The notes under the pieces: generated by a model | What the model was told of the DNA's origin: nothing | The model's database searches: none | The model's input: the letters and a program-made list of their open reading frames with translations, nothing else | Part shown: positions 16,602-26,343 of the stretch, in pieces | Layout of the letters: the number at the start of each line of letters is the position of its first letter | Position numbering within the stretch: the stretch's first letter is position 1 | DNA from: a virus | Strand: one strand, 5' to 3' | DNA: 64,000 bases | IMG/VR virus record: IMGVR_UViG_3300009130_000010 | Coordinates: 38,930 to 102,929 of that record | Made by a program: the position numbers and the translations under genes

Positions 16602-17614
16602 TAAAGGTCCCTGTAAATTTCTCTTAAAAGATCTTTATCATAAAAATCACTTTGTACAGCATCAAGTTGACTATAAACAATACTGTCTACTGATTCAAAA
16701 TTAATTTCTACTGTCTCATCAACATTTGTATCTTCTAACTTTTGTTGTATTAAACTTAATTCACGTATAGGATATTGTTCCATAAAATTTTCTCTTATAA
16801 AATTAGCTTCTTCATAACTAATTTCAATATCAAGCATAACTCTAGCATACGTTTTTGGTAACAAATACTCTTCAGGTTTATCTAACAGTTGTCCTAACTT
16901 TAATGTTTTATACTTTGGAGCATCTGGCCATGCTGTATACTTGGGTTCTTTACCCCATTCTAAAGTCATTATACCACGCTCGTCATCCCAAGCATCTGAG
17001 TAATTGTGTGGGAAAGCATTACCAATATATGTAATGTTTCCTCTTGTTTGTCTTTTATGAAAATGTCCACTAAAGGCGTGTTCGACACCACCAAAGTCTT
17101 TGTCATGTAGTTCACCAACATCGGGCATTTGTACCATGGCATTCATATAAAAGTGAGGAAGCTCTAGGTGTCCAAACATATATTTGGCTTTTAATTTTTT
17201 AATACTTTTATGTTCGTCACCTACTAGCCATGGTACGATCGCCACGTCACCATCTACAGTAACGTCGTTGTAAATTTTTATATTTGAATAATTTTTAATC
17301 CAAGCAATTGAATTAAAATCTCGTTTATCACGATAATATTCATCATGATTTCCTGGAATGAAAATCATTTTTTCGAATGCTTTACTTAAAGCATCGATGG
17401 CTTTAATACTATAATTGAGTGTAGCAACATTAATTGCCGCCCTGTGATGGTGCCAATCGCCGAGGAATATACAAGTCTCACAGTCTTGTTCTTTACCTTG
17501 TTCAATAGCCCAATTAACGAAGTCTATACAGTCATCATTAAACAACGATGAATTGGACTTATTACCAAAATGAATGTCTGTAAAGGCTAATGCCTTTTTA
17601 AATAAATTTGCCAT
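16601..17614 (-). CDS. 47: Recombination endonuclease subunit gp47 (SbcD/Mre11-like)
   Basis: A 337-residue metallophosphoesterase nuclease, partner of gp46. The phosphoesterase motifs appear in order: FTDIHFG (motif I), LGDWHHHR (II), PGNHDEY (III), FGHLELPH (IV) and SGHFHKRQ (V), with all metal-binding Asp/His/Asn present. The length matches T4 gp47 (339). It is the first gene of a long minus-strand run that continues through gp46 into transport and metabolic genes. A sigma70-like promoter lies 20-50 bases upstream. Confidence 0.95.
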   Translation of the reverse strand: MANLFKKALAFTDIHFGNKSNSSLFNDDCIDFVNWAIEQGKEQDCETCIFLGDWHHHRAAINVATLNYSIKAIDALSKAFEKMIFIPGNHDEYYRDKRDFNSIAWIKNYSNIKIYNDVTVDGDVAIVPWLVGDEHKSIKKLKAKYMFGHLELPHFYMNAMVQMPDVGELHDKDFGGVEHAFSGHFHKRQTRGNITYIGNAFPHNYSDAWDDERGIMTLEWGKEPKYTAWPDAPKYKTLKLGQLLDKPEEYLLPKTYARVMLDIEISYEEANFIRENFMEQYPIRELSLIQQKLEDTNVDETVEINFESVDSIVYSQLDAVQSDFYDKDLLREIYRDL

Positions 17615-17634
17615 ATACCAACCTTATTATGACT

Positions 17635-17664
17635 ATTATACATTAACAATAATAGCTTTGTCAA
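17635..17664 (-). promoter_or_regulatory. Sigma70-type promoter upstream of gp47
   Basis: On the minus strand TTGACA (17664-17659) and TATAAT (17640-17635) are both perfect, with an 18-base spacer. Transcription would start about 10 bases from the gp47 ATG side, near 17628. It would drive gp47-gp46 and possibly the whole transporter/metabolic run down to the methyltransferase, implying expression by unmodified host polymerase. Confidence 0.75.
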
Positions 17665-17698
17665 TCTTTTTCCTAGGAAGAATCCAAAATATTTCCAT

Positions 17699-18568
17699 TT
17701 AGTCACGAACCTTTGGCCAAGCATCTTTTTTGATACTAACCACAGGTCCATTATTCTCACCTGGTTTCATTTTCCCAGATTTAATTTCATTTTCTGTTTG
17801 TCTTGTAAAGCTAGGCATTAAACCTGCTTCTTCAAGAATATCATCTCTAATAATTTGATTACGTTTTTCTAAATTTAAAACTCTTGTAAAACTATTTGTA
17901 ATAGCCGCTGTATAATAAGCAAATGGGTTTTGTGATTTGGATTCGTCGAATTGTAATCCAATTTGACTTAATTGTAATAGTGCTGTACTTCTCATTTCAT
18001 CATTGTAAGTATAGCCACGCCAGTTAGATCTAGTAGCATAACGTTCACATAATTTTATAAACATTTTAGCTAATTCGTTATTAATAGCACCATGCTCTTT
18101 ATTAAAGAATCCATTTTCCATACCACCTTCCCAGTGACTTTTACCAATAATTATTAGCTCACCTTCTTCATTAAAGCGATAATGTTGATATGGTGGAAAG
18201 TTACATCGAACGTGTCGGTCAGCTATTGTTTTTGGGTTTTTCTTTCTACCTGGTTCTTCCGGTATATGCTCAAAAGTCATAATACGGAACACTACATCTG
18301 TTTTAAGAATTTTCTTCCAATCAACAGCAAATTCGGCTTGTTTTACTTTTTGTCCATCTTCGATGGCGGCTGTATAAGCCAATTTTGCTTGTCTATCTGC
18401 CCTATTACGTTTGGCTTCGGCTGTAGTTCTGATGTTTATTCTATCGATTGATGGCAAAATGATATCATATTGACTATCAGTTTCAGGATCAACATATGAA
18501 CTATAACTATTTTTACTATTCGCGATCTCTTTTAAGAGGTCTCTATTATTTAAATATTTTTTTCTCAT
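17699..18568 (-). CDS. 55: Late-transcription sigma factor, gp55-like
   Basis: A 289-residue relative of T4 gp55, the sigma factor that directs host RNA polymerase to TATAAATA late promoters. The recognisable core is NWRGYTYNDEMRSTALLQLS then QIGLQFDESKSQNPFAYYTA, followed by ITNSFTRVLNLEKRNQIIRD, which corresponds to sigma region 2 (polymerase binding and -10 recognition). It is longer than T4 gp55 (185), mainly through an N-terminal extension, as in marine T4-like phages. The frame is open upstream to 18625, but ATG at 18568 with AAAGGAAAA upstream is preferred; the upstream hydrophobic residues are translated leader. TATAAATA sites in this window are its expected targets. Confidence 0.85.
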   Translation of the reverse strand: MRKKYLNNRDLLKEIANSKNSYSSYVDPETDSQYDIILPSIDRINIRTTAEAKRNRADRQAKLAYTAAIEDGQKVKQAEFAVDWKKILKTDVVFRIMTFEHIPEEPGRKKNPKTIADRHVRCNFPPYQHYRFNEEGELIIIGKSHWEGGMENGFFNKEHGAINNELAKMFIKLCERYATRSNWRGYTYNDEMRSTALLQLSQIGLQFDESKSQNPFAYYTAAITNSFTRVLNLEKRNQIIRDDILEEAGLMPSFTRQTENEIKSGKMKPGENNGPVVSIKKDAWPKVRD

Positions 18569-18607
18569 AAATGTTTTCCTTTTATTATATACCCATATAA
18601 TAACACA

Positions 18608-18615
18608 TATAAATA
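18608..18615 (+). promoter_or_regulatory. T4-type late promoter (TATAAATA)
   Basis: Exact TATAAATA 35 bases before the gp48/54-like gene, in the divergent gap next to gp55. Predicted to drive the baseplate hub operon 18650-26651. Confidence 0.75.
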
Positions 18616-18649
18616 CAAAGAGCAAGACAAAAAAAGGAAATAATTAGTA

Positions 18650-19690
18650 ATGGCAATTCATAACAGGACAAACCCACACGTTGGAGTAAGTCACCCCGAC
18701 AACTACGGAGCATACGTTACTGACGATGCTACTGGCAAAATAACTTGGCGTAATACTGGCCAAGGAGGCGGTCGCGAAGGCGGTCATGCTAACGTACACG
18801 GCGGTGCCGCGAGTTCTGGGTATAAAGAATTTAGAGGAGAAGGCGAAGGTAATTCAAAAACTGATAAAAAACCTATATCATCTAAAAATCTTAATACTCT
18901 TATCACTGATTTCTTTTCCAATTTTAGACAGCAAAATTTACGAAGTACAGTTCCTGCTGGTGCTGAAGTACCAAAAAGAACAAGGGGAAAAATAACAGAT
19001 AACCGAGTAAACGACACACATGAAAGAAGGGTAAAATTATCTCTCCCTGATGGTTTGAGACGTTTTTACAATGCTGACAACGGTGAAGAAGCTGGATTAT
19101 TAAAACCATTAATTGAAAGTAGAGGAATAATTTTTCCTTATACTCCTCAAATTATTATGAATAATACAGCCGTTTATAATTCGCGTTCCCCTGTACATAC
19201 TAATTATCCCTTTCAAATGTATTCTAACTCACAAGTGAGTACAATTAACTTACTAGTACAATTTACAGCTCAAAACGCCGAAGAGGCAAGATATGTTTTA
19301 GCTTGTATAACATTTTTAAGACTAGTAACAAAGAGTTTTAGAAACAATGATCCAGATGCTGGATCACCTCCTCCAGTATTACGATTATCAGGACACGGTA
19401 AAAATTTAATACCAAGGGTACCAGTAGTTGTACAAGACTTTGCTTTAACATTGCCTAACAATGTTGATTATATAACTATTGACGATAATCCATTACATGA
19501 TACTGACAGAAGTTTTGCTTTACGAGCCATGGATAGAGCAGGTAAAGAAATGGCTGTTGACAGGGTTCCAACAGTAACAGATATTTCTGTTACAATGATG
19601 CCTGTATACAGCAGAATGCAACTTGCTGATTATGATGTCCGAGATATAGTTTCAGGAGGATTGTTAGGTAACCCAGAAGGATTCTTATAA
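18650..19690 (+). CDS. Baseplate tail tube cap/initiator, gp48/gp54-like
   Basis: A 346-residue protein of the T4 gp48/gp54 type, which caps the baseplate hub and starts tail tube polymerisation. After a Gly-rich N-terminus (residues 1-100) the conserved part reads ESRGIIFPYTPQIIM, HTNYPFQMYSNSQVSTIN, then LVQFTAQNAEEARYVLACIT, SPPPVLRLSGHG and VPVVVQDFALTLPNNVDYI, all typical of marine T4-like versions. The start has an AAAAAAGGAAA leader. It overlaps the next gene by one base. Whether it corresponds to gp48 or gp54 cannot be decided; the two are homologous to each other. Confidence 0.8.
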   Translation: MAIHNRTNPHVGVSHPDNYGAYVTDDATGKITWRNTGQGGGREGGHANVHGGAASSGYKEFRGEGEGNSKTDKKPISSKNLNTLITDFFSNFRQQNLRSTVPAGAEVPKRTRGKITDNRVNDTHERRVKLSLPDGLRRFYNADNGEEAGLLKPLIESRGIIFPYTPQIIMNNTAVYNSRSPVHTNYPFQMYSNSQVSTINLLVQFTAQNAEEARYVLACITFLRLVTKSFRNNDPDAGSPPPVLRLSGHGKNLIPRVPVVVQDFALTLPNNVDYITIDDNPLHDTDRSFALRAMDRAGKEMAVDRVPTVTDISVTMMPVYSRMQLADYDVRDIVSGGLLGNPEGFL

Positions 19691-19989
19691 TGGCTGATTA
19701 CTCACAAACTAGTCCTTATTACTCTACATCACAAATAAAACAAGAACTTCAAGTTTTAAATTATAGAGATATACCACACGAAGCTGATGACTTGTCTTAC
19801 GAGATAACAGCAGAATTTAATAATAGACCCGACCTATTAGCATACGATCTTTATGGAAATGCTAGTTACTGGTGGGTTTTTACAAACAGAAACCCTGATG
19901 TTCTAAAAGATCCAGTATGGGATTTCACAACAGGAAAAGTTATTTTTTTACCAAAGAAAAGTTCTATTAAAGAAGTACTAGGAACATAA
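19690..19989 (+). CDS. 53: Baseplate wedge protein gp53-like
   Basis: A 99-residue protein with the gp53 core: YGNASYWWVFTNRNPDVLKD and PVWDFTTGKVIFLP, a LysM-like strand order that stitches the baseplate together. It is about half the length of T4 gp53 (196), as in other marine relatives. It is coupled to both neighbours, with one base shared upstream and one base between it and the hub gene. Confidence 0.8.
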   Translation: MADYSQTSPYYSTSQIKQELQVLNYRDIPHEADDLSYEITAEFNNRPDLLAYDLYGNASYWWVFTNRNPDVLKDPVWDFTTGKVIFLPKKSSIKEVLGT

Positions 19990-19990
19990 A

Positions 19991-22900
19991 ATGGCAGATA
20001 AAGCCTACCTATCATCAAAAGATTACACAGGTCATTATTCTAACATTGATAAACTTAATGCTGGAAGTATGACATTGAGTGCTGTCCAATTTGCTAATCC
20101 TAATATACCTATATACAAAGACGGTGTAACTGGCAAGTATACAGGTAGTCCGACAGCTAATTATCCAAAAGATATTAAAACTTGGTATAATACAAATTCT
20201 GCCAACGATGTTCTTGGTAAAAAATATATAGGACAATGGCCTTATAATGGTAATGGATCACTTACAAAAGCAGGTTATGAAAAATTTAAATCTGAAGTTG
20301 TAATTAATAAACCAGTAGCTGTTGATAGGGCTCTTTACGCCACTGAAAACAGAAAACCTGCTACTTCTAATGTAGTTCATGACATAGCACAACTAGATTC
20401 TGATATTAGAGATTCTCGAATAAAAGCAACAATGCTAATATCACATCGATTGAAGATGACAGAAAAGTTTACCACTTCGGGCTCACCAAATGCATTTAAG
20501 CCAGAAACTACATATATTGAGAAACAATATTATAATGCTTTAAACTTGGCTATTAAAGCCACAGCTTCAATTACTAAAGTAGGTGGTATTGAAAGAATTG
20601 AAAGACAAAAAGATCCTGAGAACAAAGTATTTTCATCTTATAATAAACTAGTATCATCTGTTACTGAAAAAGGTAAGGATGTACCTCCTAAAAATCTTAC
20701 AGCTGAAGAACTTGATAGTTCAGTACCACAGCCTGGAGAAGTAATAGAACATTCAGGACAATCTAACGAGTCAGAGGCAACTTTCGCCGCAAAATTAGAA
20801 GTAGCCAAAAGTGCTATTAATGACTCATCTGAAATAATAAAATCTATGAAGGACGCTAGTACTACAAGCGTCGCTATTACTACAGACGGTTTCCCATTTA
20901 GTGGAAACACAAAACCTACAGTTGTCGAAAGTGAAGTTGTTGATAAAAGTGATCCAAAAAACACTCAAAGTAAAACTGGCAGTACTGTATCAACTATAAA
21001 GAAAGAAAAGATGTTTGACAAATGGAGACAACACCCAGGTGGTACTCCAAGAGATAATATGCTACATTATTTTGCTAGTTATAATACACAATTTGATTTA
21101 TTCTTAATGAACCCAACTGATTATAATCATATTAATCAAAGTATAGCTATTGACAAATGGAACGAACAATTATTTTTTGATTTTACAAAATTACCAGAAA
21201 GATTATTAATAAGTTCTTCCGGTGTTAGAACCGACCATACAAAAAAAGGATCATCTAGTAATAGGTATTTTGCTGATAGAGATTATTTTATTGATAATGT
21301 AGCTGTCGAAAGTTATGTAGCACCAGGTAAAAAAAGTGGCGGTGCCAAATATACCAATTGTAATTTAGAAATATTCGAACCATATGGTTCGACACTATTA
21401 GAAAATTTAATTAGAGCAACAAATGATTCACCAATCGAAGGTGAATCATATATAGATATGCCGTATATGTTAAGAATTAAATTTAACGGGTATGACGAAA
21501 CTGGTGAAAAACTTAATACACGAATACCAACAAAAGCTAACGAATTACCACCAAATATGAGAGGTGAAACTGTTTACAGTCAAAACGATTATGGTGTAAA
21601 ATACTTAATGTTAAAAATTGGTAAATTTAATTTTAAAGTATCAAATGAAGGAACTACTTACCAACTCGAATTTTATAATTATAATTCTTTTGCTCTTGAA
21701 GATTATGGGGGAATGGTTTCTTCCAACCTTCAAGTTAATTCAACAACATTAGGACAATTTTTTGGTTTATATTCTGGAGGAAACTCTGATAATTCCAATC
21801 CAGATATCCATGGTAATGGTATTACAGCATATAGTTACGAAACACAACACTATGATAACCAATTTGGTTATGTTCAAAGTGTTAAAAGCACACCAGCAAA
21901 AAAGATAGCTGGACCTATTCAAGGTGTTGGCGACACTCCACAATACGACACTCAAAGATATTTACAAGGTATACCTGTAAAAAGTTATAGTGATGTTAAT
22001 GAAAAAGGTGAAATATTAAATAGCGATACTGGAGCATGGGTTAAACCAGACGGAATGGGACATAGATATCAAGAAGGGCCACCTTCAGTGCGAGAGAATC
22101 CTGATATTAATTCTTTTAAACCAAAAACACTTGTAAAGAAAGGAACGACCCAGAGAAGTTTTGATGCTATTTTAAATAGCATTGAAGCAGAAAAATGTGT
22201 ACCTGATCCGAAGACTGGCTATCAAGCCCAAGAATATGCTGACACATATAATTTTAAATTTAAAGAAGGTTTGTTTGACCGTACATTTTTAGATAAAAGA
22301 ATAGCAAAACCAGATTCTTTTGATATAAATCATGTACCTGTTTTTAATAATTTAGTTAAAGCGACATCTCCGTACATAGCTAATTGGACTTTTGGAATGC
22401 AAGAAGGATTTGAAACAGCATTTCAAATACCAGCCGGTAAATCGATTATGGAAGTTATTCATGCTGTTATTAGTTCTAGTACATTTATGACTGACCAAGT
22501 TGAAACTGTAACAATGTCAAATGTAGGACGAGGAAATAATATAAAACAAGACATGACAATAGTTGATTGGAAAGATACAAAGGATCAACCTATTATAGCT
22601 TATAAAGTTACACCTATTGTCCATATTGGTAAATGGGATAGGATAAGAAAAACATATCAAAAACATTACACTTACATTATAGCTTTATGTGAATTACAAG
22701 GTGAAACCGAAACTGATATGGGGAAATATGCTGTTACTGATGTTTGTAAGCAATATGATTATATGTACACTGGTACAAACAGAGATGTGTTAGAATTTGA
22801 TTTAAACTTTGACGCCGCTTATTACGAAACTAATGTTATAGGTGGTTGGACATCTAAACTAGCAGGACAAACATCAGCTGAAAAAACTAAAAAAGCAACG

Positions 22901-23815
22901 CTTCAAAGAAATGCTGATGCTTTCGCAAGTGCTTTTGTAACATCAACTAAAAATGTTAGAACAAATCAAACTAGATGGATGCCTGGTAGTGCTAGTGATT
23001 TCCAAGTTGTAAAAGCACAAAATCTTATGACAAGAATATATAATACTGGTGCTGATAGACTAGCAGGCGAATTAACAATAATTGGCGACCCAGATTTTAT
23101 TGTACAAGACGAAGGATTTAATCTTGAAGCTTTTGCTAATCATTATAGTCCAAACGGTAGTATAAGCACACACAAACAACCTATTATTTTAATAAACTTT
23201 TTAACACCAATTGACATTAATTCTAAAACAGGTACTATCTTTAATCCTAACGATTTAGCAAGTGAAGGACCGGCCGGACGGTACGGTACACAAAAACCTT
23301 CAACATCAGTCTTTAGTGGTTTTTATAAAATTATGAATATAACATCTGCGTTTGAAGGCGGTACTTTCCAGCAAGTATTAAGGTTAGTACGAGTACAAAA
23401 CCAAGAATATGATTATCCTGAAGGAAAATTAAGAACAGCAATGGGAGATGGTGCTGTAACTCAAAGCCCATTTAAACACGGCGTAACACATGACAAATCA
23501 TTACTACGACAATTAGATAACACACCTTTAACTGACGACGAAAAAGCCGCCAATAAAATTGCCGCTGAAGAAAGATTAAAAATGCATCAACACAATATCA
23601 AACATGGCTATGATAGGAAAGCTGTTTTAAATTATGGAAAACAAAAACCTAAACTTTCTGACGCTACTACCACAAATGTTAAGTGGACGGAAGGACCAGC
23701 TAGTCAATATAAACGCGAATTACCAATAACTCAAATTCAGTCTAGCAAATCTAATGTAACTGGAGTTCTACCTCCAGGGCTAAAAGATAAATTAAAAAAA
23801 GGTAATCAGTCCTAA
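19991..23815 (+). CDS. Large baseplate hub protein, gp27-like C-terminus
   Basis: A 1274-residue structural protein placed exactly where the gp27 hub would be, before gp5. The first 300 residues look helical and low in motifs. From about residue 360 there are beta-rich domains; the section NFKVSNEGTTYQLEFYNYNS resembles tail-tube-like hub domains. The region from about 1040 (ELTIIGDPDFIVQDEG) to 1136 (VFSGFYKIMNITSAFEGGTF then QQVLRLVRV) matches the closing strands of T4 gp27/VgrG-type hub proteins ('FSGxYxVxxVxHxFxxGxFxQxLxxxR'). It is three times the length of T4 gp27 (391), so extra peripheral domains are likely. The hub call is inferred from context and the C-terminal pattern. Confidence 0.65.
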   Translation: MADKAYLSSKDYTGHYSNIDKLNAGSMTLSAVQFANPNIPIYKDGVTGKYTGSPTANYPKDIKTWYNTNSANDVLGKKYIGQWPYNGNGSLTKAGYEKFKSEVVINKPVAVDRALYATENRKPATSNVVHDIAQLDSDIRDSRIKATMLISHRLKMTEKFTTSGSPNAFKPETTYIEKQYYNALNLAIKATASITKVGGIERIERQKDPENKVFSSYNKLVSSVTEKGKDVPPKNLTAEELDSSVPQPGEVIEHSGQSNESEATFAAKLEVAKSAINDSSEIIKSMKDASTTSVAITTDGFPFSGNTKPTVVESEVVDKSDPKNTQSKTGSTVSTIKKEKMFDKWRQHPGGTPRDNMLHYFASYNTQFDLFLMNPTDYNHINQSIAIDKWNEQLFFDFTKLPERLLISSSGVRTDHTKKGSSSNRYFADRDYFIDNVAVESYVAPGKKSGGAKYTNCNLEIFEPYGSTLLENLIRATNDSPIEGESYIDMPYMLRIKFNGYDETGEKLNTRIPTKANELPPNMRGETVYSQNDYGVKYLMLKIGKFNFKVSNEGTTYQLEFYNYNSFALEDYGGMVSSNLQVNSTTLGQFFGLYSGGNSDNSNPDIHGNGITAYSYETQHYDNQFGYVQSVKSTPAKKIAGPIQGVGDTPQYDTQRYLQGIPVKSYSDVNEKGEILNSDTGAWVKPDGMGHRYQEGPPSVRENPDINSFKPKTLVKKGTTQRSFDAILNSIEAEKCVPDPKTGYQAQEYADTYNFKFKEGLFDRTFLDKRIAKPDSFDINHVPVFNNLVKATSPYIANWTFGMQEGFETAFQIPAGKSIMEVIHAVISSSTFMTDQVETVTMSNVGRGNNIKQDMTIVDWKDTKDQPIIAYKVTPIVHIGKWDRIRKTYQKHYTYIIALCELQGETETDMGKYAVTDVCKQYDYMYTGTNRDVLEFDLNFDAAYYETNVIGGWTSKLAGQTSAEKTKKATLQRNADAFASAFVTSTKNVRTNQTRWMPGSASDFQVVKAQNLMTRIYNTGADRLAGELTIIGDPDFIVQDEGFNLEAFANHYSPNGSISTHKQPIILINFLTPIDINSKTGTIFNPNDLASEGPAGRYGTQKPSTSVFSGFYKIMNITSAFEGGTFQQVLRLVRVQNQEYDYPEGKLRTAMGDGAVTQSPFKHGVTHDKSLLRQLDNTPLTDDEKAANKIAAEERLKMHQHNIKHGYDRKAVLNYGKQKPKLSDATTTNVKWTEGPASQYKRELPITQIQSSKSNVTGVLPPGLKDKLKKGNQS

Positions 23816-25383
23816 TGGCAAAGTATATTTTTAGAACAGATCCTAAAATGGCTGGCTCTAATTATAGAGCAGGAGAATTACCAGCTGGCCCATACATAGC
23901 AGAAGTAATGGCTATTGGCGACCCAACAAAAAATAATAGAGTTGCTGTTTCTATAATAGACCAAGACAATTCTGTTAGTAAAGATGATCCTGCCACATGG
24001 ATTGATGTTACTATTGCTTTACCTCATTATGGTGCTGTACCTCATACGACAGGAAGATCTAGTAGATCAAAAGACGAACACGACGGTGGTACTAGTTATG
24101 GACTAACTATATCAGAACCTGATGTTGGTACAAATTGTCTAGTTACTTTTGCTAACGGTGACAGGTCACAAGGTTACATTATTGCTTTTATTCCAAACCC
24201 ATTTCAAAGTGCTACAACTACAGGCAGAGGTATTGCTGTAGATAAAGAGCTAATAGCATGGACTGACTACGATAAAGAAGAATGGTTTAACAGTGGTAAA
24301 CAATTTCCTATCATAGAGAAAAACCTAAAAGCCGCAGATAAACCAAATTATTCTACTATTACAAAATTAAAATACGGCTTTGATAGACTTATGTCTAGAA
24401 TATTGTATGCTCAAGGATTATTATTTGATACTATTAGAGGTGTAACAAGTACTAGTACTGCCAGACAAGCACCTAAGGGTATGATTGGTATGTCTACACA
24501 AGGACGTAAACTACCAGACCCAGCTGACGATTCAGAGCTATTAGAAAAATATCAAAGTAATCCATACGGATTATCAACAAGTGAATTAGATATAACATCA
24601 AGAAAGCCAGGACATTCTTTTATAATGGATGATGGTGAAGTTAGTGGATCAAATGATTTAATTAGATTACGTTCGGGTACTGGGCATCAAATATTATTAC
24701 ATGATACAAAAGGCTTACTTTATATTGCTAACGCTTCAGGAACATCATGGATTGAAATGTCTAAGAGTGGTAAGATTGATATATTTGCTGGAGACTCGAT
24801 GAGCATTCATACACATGGAGATTTAAATTTAACAGCCGATAGAAATTTTAATTTAACAGTTGGTGAAGATGTTAATATTTCAGCTAGTGGTAAAGTAAAA
24901 TCACAATCTGGTAAAGGTACACATTTAACAGCAGGTGAATCTATAAGAACAAATGCTGGAACTAGTACAACAATTAATAGTGGCACATTTATGGCCAACT
25001 ATGCTGAGACAAATCAAACAATGATTGCTCAAGGAACTACTAACGTTGTAAGTAAAGGTATTCTATCACTTCATGGTACAGCAAATATAGGTATAGAATC
25101 ATTTGGTGGGAATGTGTTAGTTAAAGGTACAGAAATACGATTTAATGATTCTAGTGAAGATCATTGGCCGGATAAACATTCAGCTGATATTCCATTAGAA
25201 GCAACAACATCATCAATAACAGCTAGAATACCTCAACATGAACCATGGGACCAACACGAAGATTTAGATCCTATTGCTTTTACTAAAGCCGAAACAGCGG
25301 CAGGATCAGAACAACAAAGTGTATTCATAGACGGTAGCGGTACAGTACAATATTCAAAAGGTAACAAAACAGGACCGCAATAG
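23815..25383 (+). CDS. 5: Baseplate central spike, gp5-like without lysozyme domain
   Basis: A 522-residue spike protein. Residues about 25-135 form the OB-fold (GPYIAEVMAIGDPTKNNRVA, TYGLT-type segment, then DVGTNCLVTFANGDRSQGYI), the gp5/VgrG N-terminal domain. Residues about 260-450 form a repetitive beta-helix with units such as GDLNLTADRNFNLTVGEDVN and GKVKSQSGKGTHLTAG, the membrane-piercing triple helix. T4 gp5 carries a lysozyme domain between these parts; none is seen here. A separate hydrolase gene follows directly, which may replace it. The PAAR tip is encoded two genes downstream. Confidence 0.85.
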   Translation: MAKYIFRTDPKMAGSNYRAGELPAGPYIAEVMAIGDPTKNNRVAVSIIDQDNSVSKDDPATWIDVTIALPHYGAVPHTTGRSSRSKDEHDGGTSYGLTISEPDVGTNCLVTFANGDRSQGYIIAFIPNPFQSATTTGRGIAVDKELIAWTDYDKEEWFNSGKQFPIIEKNLKAADKPNYSTITKLKYGFDRLMSRILYAQGLLFDTIRGVTSTSTARQAPKGMIGMSTQGRKLPDPADDSELLEKYQSNPYGLSTSELDITSRKPGHSFIMDDGEVSGSNDLIRLRSGTGHQILLHDTKGLLYIANASGTSWIEMSKSGKIDIFAGDSMSIHTHGDLNLTADRNFNLTVGEDVNISASGKVKSQSGKGTHLTAGESIRTNAGTSTTINSGTFMANYAETNQTMIAQGTTNVVSKGILSLHGTANIGIESFGGNVLVKGTEIRFNDSSEDHWPDKHSADIPLEATTSSITARIPQHEPWDQHEDLDPIAFTKAETAAGSEQQSVFIDGSGTVQYSKGNKTGPQ

Positions 25384-25392
25384 GAGTATAAT

Positions 25393-26343
25393 ATGTCAGA
25401 AGAAGAAGATTCAAAAAAAGAAGAAGTTAGAGTAGCAGTTCCTAGAACAACAGACGCAGAAGAATGGCCGTCTTATATTATATCTACTCCAACAGAAATT
25501 TATAGACCTATGACTGCTAATGAAACAACTTTTGTTACTAGTACAAGTGTATCATTAATGAGTTCTGCTAACACTAATGACGAAACAGGCATTATTGGAA
25601 ATGGTGATGTTCCACAATTTGGCCACATACCAGAACTAGTTACACCTGGCGAGAGTGGTAGTGTTAGATCAAATAGTAACATGGCTCTTTGGGCTGAAGA
25701 AGTTAAAAAAGAAGAGGAAGAAGAAGGCACAGGTATAACCAAAGCAAAATTTAAAGAAAATGTAACACTTGCTTCAATATCAGGTAAAGTAGCAGACCCT
25801 TCTTTTGCTTCAAGTGATTTAGATAACGTATTAACAGGATATTTAGGACAAGCTAAAGGTGGTGCTTGGAAAGAAAAAGCAACTACTTTAAATCCTTCCG
25901 GAGTTAACGGTGGTGCTAATATTGACAACCTTCATGTATGGTGTAAATTAGATCCTGAAAAGGGATGGCCGTGGTGTGCTAGTTTTGTTAGCTGGGCACT
26001 TGACCAAGCCGGCATAGCATCAATGAGAACTGCTAGTAGTCAAGCATGGCGAGGTTATGGTGTAGAAGTTGGCGTCGGTGATTGGTCTAAAGTGAGATGG
26101 AATGATCTTGTTATTTTTAGTTATGGCGGTGGAACAGGACATATTGGCTTTTATAGAGGATACAATCAACTAACTAGAAGAGTTAATATTTTAGGTGGAA
26201 ACCAAGGCAATGATTTAAACATTAAAAGTTTTGGTATAGGAAAAGTAACATCTATTAAACGTAACTGGATTCCATTTTCAGATGTAGAAACATATATTGA
26301 AAAAGATGCCCCTAAAGGTGGCGGTTATGAGGATACAAGATAA
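25393..26343 (+). CDS. Tail-associated peptidoglycan hydrolase (CHAP/NlpC-P60-like, TIGR02594-type)
   Basis: A 316-residue protein. After a Ser/Thr/Glu-rich N-terminal half, residues about 180-300 carry a Cys-His hydrolase pattern: GWPWCASFVSWALDQAGI (nucleophile Cys), DWSKVRWNDLVIFSYGG, TGHIGFYRGYNQ (His) and VNILGGNQGNDLNI. This is the pattern of the TIGR02594 family in phage and type VI secretion clusters. It lies between the gp5-like spike and the PAAR tip, so it probably cleaves the cell wall during injection in place of the T4 gp5 lysozyme. GGAG lies seven bases upstream of the start. Confidence 0.75.
   Translation: MSEEEDSKKEEVRVAVPRTTDAEEWPSYIISTPTEIYRPMTANETTFVTSTSVSLMSSANTNDETGIIGNGDVPQFGHIPELVTPGESGSVRSNSNMALWAEEVKKEEEEEGTGITKAKFKENVTLASISGKVADPSFASSDLDNVLTGYLGQAKGGAWKEKATTLNPSGVNGGANIDNLHVWCKLDPEKGWPWCASFVSWALDQAGIASMRTASSQAWRGYGVEVGVGDWSKVRWNDLVIFSYGGGTGHIGFYRGYNQLTRRVNILGGNQGNDLNIKSFGIGKVTSIKRNWIPFSDVETYIEKDAPKGGGYEDTR

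Noticed and set aside
18569-18625. Hydrophobic N-terminal extension of gp55 suggesting a membrane anchor
   Set aside because: The family start is MRKKYLNNRDLLKEI, with AAAGGAAAA upstream; the hydrophobic residues come from translating the AT-rich promoter region.
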